Assembly: GCA_025618425.1 (NCBI GenBank) | Contig: CM046844.1 | Span: 2,780,665-2,844,664, forward strand | From: Heliocidaris tuberculata | Taxonomy: Eukaryota; Echinodermata; Echinoidea; Camarodonta; Echinometridae | DNA length: 64,000 bases | Reading direction: 5' to 3' | Shown: positions 44,055 through 56,089 of the stretch, in pieces | How positions within the stretch are numbered: the stretch's first letter is position 1 | How the letters are laid out: each line of letters starts with the position of its first letter | Notes under the pieces: model-generated | What the model saw: the letters and a program-made list of their open reading frames with translations, nothing else | Told to the model about the DNA's origin: nothing | The model's database searches: none | Made by a program: the position numbers and the translations under genes

Positions 44055-44200
44055 GGCCCTCTTGCATTAAAAGGTGCGATTAAACGCAACTCAAAAAAAT
44101 AAACGCAACTTGATTTTCAACCACTCAGAATCGCGTATTTTGGAGTTGCGTTTAATTTTTTGAGTTGCGTTTAATTACAACTTTTTATGCAAGAGGGCCC
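44055..44200. mobile_element. MITE related to 30654-30793
   Basis: Ends GGCCCTCTTGCAT and ATGCAAGAGGGCCC, with internal GCGATTAAACGCAACTCAAA paired with TTTGAGTTGCGTTTAATT. A half copy ending TGCAAGAGGCCCC occurs in each 2.61-kb unit (for example about 47933-47967). Confidence 0.75.
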
Positions 44201-44944
44201 TGATCTTGTAAAACCTTTTCTATTTCGTTGTTTGGAAGGCATCATTTCCTAAGTTTTGCATCAGTTTTTTCCTTATTTTATTTTACACCTCCGGAATTAT
44301 TGGGGGAGCAAAATGATATGTTTGCCCCCCCCCCCGCCCAATATTTCCTGGGAGGGGGGCAATCGCCCCCCTGCCCCCCCCCCCCAGGATCGACGCCCCT
44401 GTTGGGCGAGAATCATATTTGGAATAACATTTGGTGAGATGGCGGACACATACAAGCTAGCTTATGACAGGAAAATATAGATTATCCAAATTGTATTTTT
44501 CAAATAGCATAAACTTTTCATGTTCTTGGGTCACGTGTGTGACATTATAATTAATTAATTATGCATGTTTATTATTACATAATGCATATAGACAAATTTT
44601 CTTTTTCCTTCAACTTAATTACTTGCAAAAGGACCTAGGAAGGGTATGATTTCACTATATAGTGACAACAACTATTAAAGCTCATACTGAGAGATGACTA
44701 TTATATGGTGAAAAGGGGAATTTTTTTTTTACTTTGACTTATGCCAAAATATGCACATGTATATAGACAAGTAACAGTGTCAGTTTAAAATGCCCTAACA
44801 GTGTGATGAAGTTAATTCAGGGCTGGCTGTTATTCTTATTCTTCGCTTTAAGTTTTGTATTCTAAGCTATTTACTTTTTCTTTTGGCAACAAATACAATT
44901 TCAGCATAAGCGATGTAGCACGTGTTTTGTGTCAACACTTTCAG

Positions 44945-44998
44945 GTCACAAGTACCGTACAAATGTTTCCAAACATCGTCTATTAACAATGCCGGAAG
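44945..44998 (+). CDS. Candidate small exon, unknown gene
   Basis: Acceptor TGTCAACACTTTCAG and consensus donor GGAAG|GTGAGTGA bracket 54 bases, open in the frame HKYRTNVSKHRLLTMPE (phase 1 to 1). An upstream ATG in a YY1-like context (GAGATGGCGGACAC, 44436) starts MADTYKLAYDRKI and then stops, so it cannot be joined directly. The exon might instead begin coding at its own ATG (MPE). Confidence 0.25.
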
Positions 44999-44999
44999 G

Positions 45000-45455
45000 T
45001 GAGTGAATAATTTTATCAGCATAACCAAGCATACAAGCGAATGTGATAGATTTCATAAGCCATGGATGAGAGCTAGGTTAAAAGTTTAACATGACAGCGC
45101 TTCGTAAATAAATGGAACAGTAATCTATAGTTGATGTTGAGTCTCAAAACAATTTTGGAAAGTTGTTATTTCCTGCGTTCAAATGATTTTTTTTTTTAAT
45201 TCTTCTATCTTAAACAAGGAAGTTTAAAAACTCTTTATCCGTAATAAGAAAACAAAACAAAACATTTATATATATTTTTATACGTTTTATTGATTTTCAT
45301 GTTTGGGAAATTACAACCAATTATAAAAGTATAAAGAAACGAATAAACAAAAAAAGATTACAAGATATGACATATCGTGAAAGATAAGGGCAGCAATTGA
45401 AGAAGAAAAAAAAAAACAAACAAACAAACTTGAATACACTTTGATGGTTCATTCA
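45000..45455. other. AT-rich sequence, no supported feature
   Basis: Poly-A/T-rich unique sequence with an AAACAAACAAAC run at about 45415. Confidence 0.35.
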
Positions 45456-45950
45456 TTAAAGAGTAAGTCCACCTTGGTATTTAATTGGTTTAATTTGAAT
45501 CAAAGCAGAAAATTAGACAAACGGATTAGTGAAAGTTTGACAGAAGTCCGTTAAGAAATAAGAAACATTTCTGAAGTTGTAATCAATCCAACACGAATTG
45601 GCAACTCCGTGACGTATCTTGCGAGTTCCTCTCCCATTTGCTCTGTACAGAAAATTTCATTGATTTTCATTTTCTCACTGTAAAAAACATTGTGTAAAAA
45701 CATATTTGCAAAGATTATATATAGGGTGCATGTATGATTAAATATGTTCTTTTTAGCAAATGGAAATTCATAATTATTCTTTAGTACAGGGAAAATGGGA
45801 GAGGACCTTGCAAGATACGTCACGGAGTTGCCAATTTGTTTTTGATGGCTTACAACTTTAAAAATTCATAATTTTCTCATTTCTTATCAGATTTTGCTCA
45901 CTCTTTCATTGATCTGCTTCTTTAAATTCTTTCTTTTAAATCATCAACTG
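45456..45950. mobile_element. Long-TIR MITE, about 0.5 kb
   Basis: The halves are inverted repeats: left AAAGTTTGACAGAAGTCCGT, then GGCAACTCCGTGACGTATCTTGC; right GCAAGATACGTCACGGAGTT, then GATTTTGCTCACTCTTTCAT. Non-coding. Distantly related to the elements at 48.70-49.31 and 61.70-62.19 kb. Confidence 0.7.
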
Positions 45951-45989
45951 GATATCAGGGTGCCTACCCTCTTTAGACTATACGCCCCT

Positions 45990-46200
45990 GCTTATGCTCT
46001 CTTTATCTTTCTTCTTTCCCTCACCCCCAGCCCCTCTCTCTCTCTCTCTCTTTCTCTGCTTCTCTGAAGTTGGTGCTTTTCGTCTCTGTCTCCCCTCTCT
46101 GTCTGTCTCTGTCTCTGTCTCTGTCTGTTTATCTGTCTGTCTGTCTGTCTCTCTCTTTCTCTTCCCTCCCCCTCCCTCCCCCTCTCTCTCCTTTTTATTT
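45990..46200. repeat. CT/GTCT-rich simple repeats
   Basis: (CT)n, (GTCT)n and CCCTCC-type runs. Frames across them are Ser/Leu/Pro low complexity. Confidence 0.9.
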
Positions 46201-46700
46201 GAAGTTAGCTTACAGCATATCTTCCTGGTGAGCTCTTTTGTTAGAACAAGATACGGTAACGGTAGTGGTATATAGTTATATTTTGCCCGCACAGAATGAC
46301 ATTTCCCTCCGTAAATCTGAAACATTTTGCACCCTTTTTTTACCACATGATAATTTTGCCAGGTTCGCTGAATTTACTAACTATAATATATTTAATGCCT
46401 TTGTATCTGGTCTTTTTGTTATGGTTTCTGATTAGTGTCAATAACGAACTTTTCCTCGATTTGAACAGATATGCTTAGTAAGATAGACAAGTATAAGCAA
46501 ATGTTATTAATATTACATTTTTGGATCATGGCATTGTGACGACACCAGCCATGCAACGCTAGTCTGCAATTTCAAACACTTGGTTCTTATTATTTTTTCA
46601 TTCATTCGCGCGCTCTCCTTTCTTCTTCCTAGAAATTAAGAACTTTTAATTCTTAAACAAAGTATAGCATTTTCACAATATTGTGCAAATCATCGTTTTA

Positions 46701-49310
46701 AAATGGCATGCAACTCTTTTAAAACTATTACTTTTACGGAGTGAGCAAAAAGTAACAATTACAATGAAAAAAAACACATGAATTAACTGTTTTACTGGAT
46801 ATTGTGAACGTTAATGAAGCATTATAACACAAGACATACAATGCAATTTACTCTCATGATTTCAATCTAGTTTTGACCAATTTTTTTGTTTGGGGAGATG
46901 TTTGAAACAGGTTATTTCCTTGTTTGATACATCCTTCTTTTTTTTTCTTCTTTTTTTACACGAAATTGATTTGTCATCGATTTGATAATACATGCCACTG
47001 CTCCAGTTCAATCTGCAATAAAAAAAAAGAAAGAAAAAAGGGCGAATTGCAGTATTAGAATTTATCATTGATAAAACAATCTAAAGTCATTTGTATCTTA
47101 GTGGTCATACGGAATTTACCGACCATCATTCAAATACATGCATAGAACGGCTACAGGCACGATGCCACATGCAGACTGGTGTCCCTTGCTGTTTGATGTC
47201 TGTCACGGTCACCGACGGAGTAAGGAGGCAGTGGCCGGTTATGCACCCCTCCCCCCCCCCCCCCCCCCCCGTTTAACCTTAGTCAAGTGGCACACTTTGA
47301 TTAAACATTGAAAATGTGCCCTTTTAAAAATTCGACCTAGAAGTAAATTGAAATAAACTGAAAACAATTTTTTAAAAATCTTTTGCTAGTCAGAATTTTT
47401 TTCTGAATTTCGCCCCACCCCCTCCTAATTTTTTTTAAAAATCCTCCCTTGGTCACGTACTTACAGATCTTGAAATATGTGCGATGTGCTAATTTTTGTT
47501 GATGTGTACATGTGCTATACAGAGTGGATATAAACTTGGTAAAATTATGGTGTGTTTATATTTTCTGCATATTCTACAAATGTATTTGGAAGTGTTCCCA
47601 TTTGTCTTTTTCCTCTAATTCCATGCACAACTTGAGTATGGACTGTCTTGTTCAGATATTTAACCCCTTCTACCGATGAGCTATAATGCCGACAAAATAT
47701 TTCTAATTTACATGTAAATTGTCTTGGTAGAAGTTTTAATACAGCATTTTTTATTAGTTGCCCTCCTCTGAATTATGTTTTGTTTTATAGCACAGTTTGT
47801 TAACTGTCCATGGCCATGATGGCTATCTTGTATAAAAAGTTTCGTTAAAAAAAACTCAAATAATTACATGCAAGCCCTTAATACGCCATCATTATCGGTT
47901 GAAAATAAGTCGTATTTTTTTTCTTTAGTAATTGCGTTTGAACGAAACTCTTTATGCAAGAGGCCCCATACCTACCTACTATCTTATCTACTGCCTGCTA
48001 AATAGCCTATATATTACCTTATATGATAACATCATAATAATTGTCAATAATTTTACACAGCATTCCCTCTCAGTAAATAGACAGATTGATAGCGCGAATC
48101 TATCGTAGCGGTCGAAGTTTAATCGTGCGAGAAATTAATTTTTGCCACGGAGAAGTGGTTTCTGTTTAATGATGCCGAAAGTCAGTGTGCTTATTTCAGG
48201 TTCGTGTGCCTGAAGACAAGCACAGTTTGATGTGCAAATAAAGTTCAAGGCATTCAGTAAATATTTACAGGCAGATGTCAATTAACACATATATGAAAAC
48301 AAAATATATTTACGGACCAAATATTAAGCCGAGCAAAAAAAAAAAAAAATTACATTAACTTTCTTTTGAACTATCTTTAAAAAAAAAAGAGCTCTTCTTA
48401 ACGTTAATATAGTTGCTTTTCATAGTTGAATTCTTTTTTTCATTCGACCTTCAGCTCACAGATGTACGTTTATCACAGAGAAAAATACGTACGTCATGTA
48501 CCAACAACAATTGCATCTTATTTGTATATCCCACGATATATTTCCTTATCTGTTCTTTAATCAGGTTAAGATGACTTTCAAAATGTATACTGACAATTTT
48601 TCACATATAAATAAAATGATATTGACGAGGCCGTTTGTGCATGTTATAGAGTGTAAACATATATATAGTCATATTGAGAATTGAGGAGAAGGTTATAGCT
48701 TTAAAGGATAATGAAACCCTAAAAATAAATGCATTTTAATAGAAGAAGAAAAATCAAAGAAAGCATATCTGATCAGTGAAAGGTTGAGGAAAAACGGACA
48801 ACTAATAAAAAAGTTATGAATATTTGAAATCCTAAAATCACTAAATGAATGGAGATCTGAAACTGGCAATGTTCTCATTATGCTAATGAGATGCTGTGAT
48901 GTAAATGTGCCATACTTTCCAATAATATTGTAAAAATCCACTTTCCTTGAATATATCTTGGAAAATTTGATTTCGGTATTATAGGTGGTGTTCACAAATT
49001 TATTCCTCACAATATATTTCAAGCACAATGTTGATAATTCAATTTTCTTTGTTTAAAAGCTGAAATATGATAATTTTTTTTAATTTTATTTATTACCTTT
49101 AAAGAGAGAGCACAAAGACGTCATAGCATCTCATTAGCATAATGGGTATGCTGCCAATTTCATTTAGCGATAGTAGGTTTTTAAAATGTTCATAACTTTT
49201 TTATTCTTTATCCGTTTTCCTCAAACTTTCAATGATATGCTTCTCAGATTTTTCTGCTTCTGTTAAAGTGCATACAAGTTTGGGGTTTCATTCTCCTCTA
49301 AAGGACTTAA
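46701..49310 (+). repeat. 2.61-kb tandem unit, copy 1
   Basis: The unit begins AAATGGCATGCAACTCTTTT at 46701 and ends CTCCTCTAAAGGACTTAA before 49311. It contains a C-run (47245-47270), a half MITE (47933-47967) and a long-TIR MITE at its right end (48700-49306). No gene was found. Short frames repeated in all copies (for example 62 codons from 48496) show no splice sites or motifs. Confidence 0.9.
48700..49306. mobile_element. Long-TIR MITE at the unit's right end (also in copies 2 and 3)
   Basis: Inverted halves of about 200 bp: TTTAAAGGATAATGAAACCC...GTGAAAGGTTGAGGAAAAAC on the left, GTTTTCCTCAAACTTTCAAT...GGGGTTTCATTCTCCTCTAA on the right. GCATCTCATTAGCATAAT pairs with ATTATGCTAATGAGATGC near the centre. 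Corresponding copies are at about 51313-51919 and 53927-54534. Confidence 0.8.
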
Positions 49311-51923
49311 AAATGGCATGCAACTCTTTTAAAACTATTACTTTTACGGAGTGAGCAAAAAGTAACAATTACAATAAAAAAAAAAACCACATGAATTAAC
49401 TGTTTTACTGGATATTGTGAACGTTAATGAAGCATTATAACACAAGACATACAATGCAATTTACTCTCATGATTTCAATCTAGTTTTGACCAATTTTTTT
49501 GTTTGGGGAGATGTTTGAAACAGGTTATTTCCTTGTTTGATACATCCTTCTTTTTTTTTTCTTCTTTTTTTACACGAATTGATTTGTCATCGATTTGATA
49601 ATACATGCCACTGCTCCAGTTCAATCTGCAATAAAAAAAAAAGAAAGAAAGAAAAAAGGTCGAATTGCAGTATTAGAATTTATCATTGATAAAACAATCT
49701 AAAGTCATTTGTATCTTAGTGGTCATACGGAATTTACCGACCATCATTCAAATACATGCATAGAACGGCTACAGGCACGATGCCACATGCAGACTGGTGT
49801 CCCTTGCTGTTTGATGTCTGTCACGGTCACCGACGGAGTAAGGAGGCAGGGGCCGGTTATGCACCCCTCCCCCCCCCCCCCCCCCGTTTAACCTTAGTCA
49901 AGTGGCACACTTTGATTAAACATTGAAAATGTGCCCTTTTAAAAATTCGACCTAGAAGTAAATTGAAATAAACTGAAAACAATTTTTTAAAATCTTTTGC
50001 TAGTCAGAATTTTTTTCTGAATTTCGCCCCACCCCCTCCTAATTTTTTTTTTAAAATCCTCCCTGGTCACGTACTTACAGATCTTGAAATATGTGCGATG
50101 TGCTAATTTTTGTTGATGTGTACATGTGCTATACAGAGTGGATATAAACTTGGTAAAATTATGGTGTGTTTATATTTTCTGCATATTCTACAAATGTATT
50201 TGGAAGTGTTCCCATTTGTCTTTTTCCTCTAATTCCATGCACAACTTGAGTATGGACTGTCTTGTTCAGATATTTAACCCCTTCTACCGATGAGCTATAA
50301 TGCCGACAAAATATTTCTAATTTACATGTAAATTGTCTTGGTAGAAGTTTTAATACAGCATTTTTTATTAGTTGCCCTCCTCTGAATTATGTTTTGTTTT
50401 ATAGCACAGTTTGTTAACTGTCCATGGCCATGATGGCTATCTTGTATAAAAAGTTTCGTTAAAAAAAACTCAAATAATTACATGCAAGCCCTTAATACGC
50501 CATCATTATCGGTTGAAAATAAGTCGTATTTTTTTTCTTTAGTAATTGCGTTTGAACGAAACTCTTTATGCAAGAGGCCCCATACCTACCTACTATCTTA
50601 TCTACTGCCTGCTAAATAGCCTATATATTACCTTATATGATAACATCATAATAATTGTCAATAATTTTACACAGCATTCCCTCTCAGTAAATAGACAGAT
50701 TGATAGCGCGAATCTATCGTAGCGGTCGAAGTTTAATCGTGCGAGAAATTAATTTTTGCCACGGAGAAGTGGTTTCTGTTTAATGATGCCGAAAGTCAGT
50801 GTGCTTATTTCAGGTTCGTGTGCCTGAAGACAAGCACAGTTTGATGTGCAAATAAAGTTCAAGGCATTCAGTAAATATTTACAGGCAGATGTCAATTAAC
50901 ACATATATGAAAACAAAATATATTTACGGACCAAATATTAAGCCGAGCAAAAAAAAAAAAAATTACATTAACTTTCTTTTGAACTATCTTTAAAAAAAAA
51001 AGAGCTCTTCTTAACGTTAATATAGTTGCTTTTCATAGTTGAATTCTTTTTTTCATTCGACCTTCAGCTCACAGATGTACGTTTATCACAGAGAAAAATA
51101 CGTACGTCATGTACCAACAACAATTGCATCTTATTTGTATATCCCACGATATATTTCCTTATCTGTTCTTTAATCAGGTTAAGATGACTTTCAAAATGTA
51201 TACTGACAATTTTTCACATATAAATAAAATGATATTGACGAGGCCGTTTGTGCATGTTATAGAGTGTAAACATATATATAGTCATATTGAGAATTGAGGA
51301 GAAGGTTATAGCTTTAAAGGATAATGAAACCCTAAAAATAAATGCATTTTAATAGAAGAAGAAAAATCAAAGAAAGCATATCTGATCAGTGAAAGGTTGA
51401 GGAAAAACGGACAACTAATAAAAAAGTTATGAATATTTGAAATCCTAAAATCACTAAATGAATGGAGATCTGAAACTGGCAATGTTCTCATTATGCTAAT
51501 GAGATGCTGTGATGTAAATGTGCCATACTTTCCAATAATATTGTAAAAATCCACTTTCCTTGAATATATCTTGGAAAATTTGATTTCGGTATTATAGGTG
51601 GTGTTCACAAATTTATTCCTCACAATATATTTCAAGCACAATGTTGATAATTCAATTTTCTTTGTTTAAAAGCTGAAATATGATAATTTTTTTTAATTTT
51701 ATTTATTACCTTTAAAGAGAGAGCACAAAGACGTCATAGCATCTCATTAGCATAATGGGTATGCTGCCAATTTCATTTAGCGATAGTAGGTTTTTAAAAT
51801 GTTCATAACTTTTTTATTCTTTATCCGTTTTCCTCAAACTTTCAATGATATGCTTCTCAGATTTTTCTGCTTCTGTTAAAGTGCATACAAGTTTGGGGTT
51901 TCATTCTCCTCTAAAGGACTTAA
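49311..51923 (+). repeat. 2.61-kb tandem unit, copy 2
   Basis: Offset 2610 bases from copy 1 and nearly identical. Differences are mostly homopolymer lengths (for example the C-run near 49868). Confidence 0.9.
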
Positions 51924-54538
51924 AAATGGCATGCAACTCTTTTAAAACTATTACTTTTACGGAGTGAGCAAAAAGTAACAATTACAATAAAAAAAAAAAC
52001 CACATGAATTAACTGTTTTACTGGATATTGTGAACGTTAATGAAGCATTATAACACAAGACATACAATGCAATTTACTCTCATGATTTCAATCTAGTTTT
52101 GACCAATTTTTTTGTTTGGGGAGATGTTTGAAACAGGTTATTTCCTTGTTTGATACATCCTTCTTTTTTTTTCTTCTTTTTTTTACACGAATTGATTTGT
52201 CATCGATTTGATAATACATGCCACTGCTCCAGTTCAATCTGCAATAAAAAAAAAAAGAAAGAAAGAAAAAAGGGTGAATTGCAGTATTAGAATTTATCAT
52301 TGATAAAACAATCTTAAGTCATTTGTATCTTAGTGGTCATACGGGATTTACCGACCATCATTCAAATACATGCATAGAACGGCTACAGGCACGATGCCAC
52401 ATGCAGACTGGTGTCCCTTGCTGTTTGATGTCTGTCACGGTCACCGACGGAGTAAGGAGGCAGGGCCGGTTATGCACCCCTCCCCCCCCCCCCCCCCCCT
52501 TTAAACCTTAGTCAAGTGGCACACTTTGATTAAACATTGAAAATGTGCCCTTTTAAAAATTCGACCTAGAAGTAAATTGAAATAAACTGAAAACAATTTT
52601 TTAAAAATCTTTTGCTAGTCAGAATTTTTTTCTGAATTTTGCCCCACCCCCTCCTATTTTTTTTTTAAATCCTCCCTTGGTCACGTACTACAGATCTTGA
52701 AATATGTGCGATGTGCTAATTTTTGTTGATGTGTACATGTGCTATACAGAGTGGATATAAACTTGGTAAAATTATGGTGTGTTTATATTTTCTGCATATT
52801 CTACAAATGTATTTGGAAGTGTTCCCATTTGTCTTTTTCCTCTAATTCCATGCACAACTTGAGTATGGACTGTCTTGTTCAGATATTTAACCCCTTCTAC
52901 CGATGAGCTATAATGCCGACAAAATATTTCTAATTTACATGTAAATTGTCTTGGTAGAAGTTTTAATACAGCATTTTTTATTAGTTGCCCTCCTCTGAAT
53001 TATGTTTTGTTTTATAGCACAGTTTGTTAACTGTCCATGGCCATGATGGCTATCTTGTATAAAAAGTTTCGTTAAAAAAAACTCAAATAATTACATGCAA
53101 GCCCTTAATACGCCATCATTATCGGTTGAAAATAAGTCGTATTTTTTTTCTTTAGTAATTGCGTTTGAACGAAACTCTTTATGCAAGAGGCCCCATACCT
53201 ACCTACTATCTTATCTACTGCCTGCTAAATAGCCTATATATTACCTTATATGATAACATCATAATAATTGTCAATAATTTTACACAGCATTCCCTCTCAG
53301 TAAATAGACAGATTGATAGCGCGAATCTATCGTAGCGGTCGAAGTTTAATCGTGCGAGAAATTAATTTTTGCCACGGAGAAGTGGTTTCTGTTTAATGAT
53401 GCCGAAAGTCAGTGTGCTTATTTCAGGTTCGTGTGCCTGAAGACAAGCACAGTTTGATGTGCAAATAAAGTTCAAGGCATTCAGTAAATATTTACAGGCA
53501 GATGTCAATTAACACATATATGAAAACAAAATATATTTACGGACCAAATATTAAGCCGAGCAAAAAAAAAAAAAAATTACATTAACTTTCTTTTGAACTA
53601 TCTTTAAAAAAAAAAGAGCTCTTCTTAACGTTAATATAGTTGCTTTTCATAGTTGAATTCTTTTTTTCATTCGACCTTCAGCTCACAGATGTACGTTTAT
53701 CACAGAGAAAAATACGTACGTCATGTACCAACAACAATTGCATCTTATTTGTATATCCCACGATATATTTCCTTATCTGTTCTTTAATCAGGTTAAGATG
53801 ACTTTCAAAATGTATACTGACAATTTTTCACATATAAATAAAATGATATTGACGAGGCCGTTTGTGCATGTTATAGAGTGTAAACATATATATAGTCATA
53901 TTGAGAATTGAGGAGAAGGTTATAGCTTTAAAGGATAATGAAACCCTAAAAATAAATGCATTTTAATAGAAGAAGAAAAATCAAAGAAAGCATATCTGAT
54001 CAGTGAAAGGTTGAGGAAAAACGGACAACTAATAAAAAAAGTTATGAATATTTGAAATCCTAGAATCACTAAATGAATGGAGATCTGAAACTGGCAATGT
54101 TCTCATTATGCTAATGAGATGCTGTGATGTAAATGTGCCATACTTTCCAATAATATTGTAAAAATCCACTTTCCTTGAATATATCTTGGAAAATTTGATT
54201 TCGGTATTATAGGTGGTGTTCACAAATTTATTCCTCACAATATATTTCAAGCACAATGTTGATAATTCAATTTTCTTTGTTTAAAAGCTGAAATATGATA
54301 ATTTTTTTTAATTTTATTTATTACCTTTAAAGAGAGAGCACAAAGACGTCATAGCATCTCATTAGCATAATGGGTATGCTGCCAATTTCATTTAGCGATA
54401 GTAGGTTTTTAAAATGTTCATAACTTTTTTATTCTTTATCCGTTTTCCTCAAACTTTCAATGATATGCTTCTCAGATTTTTCTGCTTCTGTTAAAGTGCA
54501 TACAAGTTTGGGGTTTCATTCTCCTCTAAAGGACTTAA
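51924..54538 (+). repeat. 2.61-kb tandem unit, copy 3
   Basis: Offset 2613 bases from copy 2. It has a few substitutions of its own, for example an extra A at about 54041. The array ends here, at GGACTTAATAATTGTTC. Confidence 0.9.
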
Positions 54539-54539
54539 T

Positions 54540-55594
54540 AATTGTTCATGATAATTTTTGTCAGTCTTTCTGCATGTTGTTACGCTATCCCTGTTGTTGT
54601 TGTTGGTGTTGTTGTTGTTTTGTTATTGGTTGTTTATTTTGTTATTGTTAGCTTTACGTAATGCTTGACAATCAAACTTGATTATTGTGACCATCTATAG
54701 CAAAAGTATTAGCTATCATGCCTATCGAGTAATGATCAATAATTATTCGTACCCTCGCGGAAAGTACTGAATACAGTTCTTTTGGAGTTTCTATGTGAAA
54801 TGTGTCACAGTTTGCTCATAGAGGACTTGGTGGGATTCCCAATTAATGGTGTACACATCTCGCAGGCAGAAAAAAAGGGCATCATTCTATTGTTTATCCT
54901 GGGAGACGGGTTCATTTTGCAATATCTTTTTTTTTTGGGGGGGGGGTTCAATTATGATTTTTATATTATTTACCTATTAGTAATATCATTATCATCGTCA
55001 TCTATATTGCAGGGATTGCTTAAAAAACAATTTTGATATAAATGATTATTATAGTATTAATATCCTGATGAAAGAATGAAGTACGAAATAAAAAGTAATA
55101 AAAATTAATATACGTCATCAAGAAGTGACATTAGGGTGGAGCTTAGGAGGTTGGGGAAAATATTTAAAAAAAACATTTAAAAATCTATGAAACATATCTA
55201 GATGTTTGAATAACATAATATAATAATATTAGTTGTATGCATCCCCGTAAATCAAGAGGAATAAACTTGCATTTGGGTTGCGTTTGGGTTGCAGGGGCCT
55301 TTTAAACCTTCACATGTTTGCCTACTTTCGTTTGTTTGTTTATTTAATTATTTATTTCACCTCTTTAGACAGAGTAACCTTTTCAGCTACATATTAAAAA
55401 TGACATAAAAAACATTAATAGGCTGGTTTACAACAGGGCTCTGTAAATTGAAATATACAAAAATTGCAATATACAACGTACAGAACTGACAGGGGTAACG
55501 CAGGCTTACACACACACGTGCGCGCGCAAACACACATCCACACATACACATCCACAGCCACCAACATTCTCACCCCACTCACACACACAGGTAC
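54540..55594. other. AT-rich sequence, no supported gene
   Basis: A GTT-rich run at about 54593-54650, poly-T/G at about 54928-54947, and an (AC)n-rich stretch at 55510-55590. No exon supported. Confidence 0.4.
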
Positions 55595-55793
55595 TTTTTT
55601 TTTTTTTTTTTTTTTGATAACACAAATGCACACGCTGGTATCAATATGCCTTTAGCACTTCATTTATTTGATGTACGATAAAAGAGCAATGTAGATAAAA
55701 TGCCTTCCTCAAGGGCATAAGTGCCGTGCCGGGGATCGAACGCCCGATCCTCGCATCTCCAGTCAAGCGCCTTAAACCACTGGACCACGGCAC
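55595..55793 (-). mobile_element. tRNA-derived SINE
   Basis: The minus-strand head, 55793-55721, is tRNA-like: 5' GTGCCGT pairs perfectly with 3' ACGGCAC, an A-box-like GTCCAGTGGTTTAAGGC and a B-box GTTCGATCCCC are in place, but the T arm does not fold cleanly. A body with TGCCCTTGAGGAAGGCATTT follows (similar to the conserved V/Meta-type central box of many SINEs, from memory). A poly-A tail (T-run at 55595-55615 on the + strand) ends it. This layout is that of a Pol III SINE moved by a LINE. Confidence 0.65.
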
Positions 55794-55905
55794 CTCCACA
55801 CCCTCACACACATCATCACACACACACACACAACACACACACACACTTCCTTCACACACACATCCACACCCACACTACCTGTTTACCACCTGTTTACAAA
55901 ATACA
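55793..55905. repeat. (CA)n-rich microsatellite
   Basis: CACACA runs with CCACAC and TTCACA interruptions, directly beside the SINE head. Confidence 0.85.
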
Positions 55906-56089
55906 GATTACACTTTAAAAATCAAGCATAAAATCAAGATGACATCACTGCCACCCCCCCCCCCCCCCCATCCTCTTAAAAACAATTTATTGCCAGGTTT
56001 AATGAGCTTTTTAAAAATGGCTAAGGACTGGCCAGATCAGCCTTCATCATACAAGAAATTCCATTGAGTTATACCAACAGTGGTACCCC

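Noticed and set aside
48496..49028. 62- and 111-codon frames identical in all three 2.6-kb units
   Set aside because: Identity follows from the recent triplication. The 111-codon frame lies within MITE arms.
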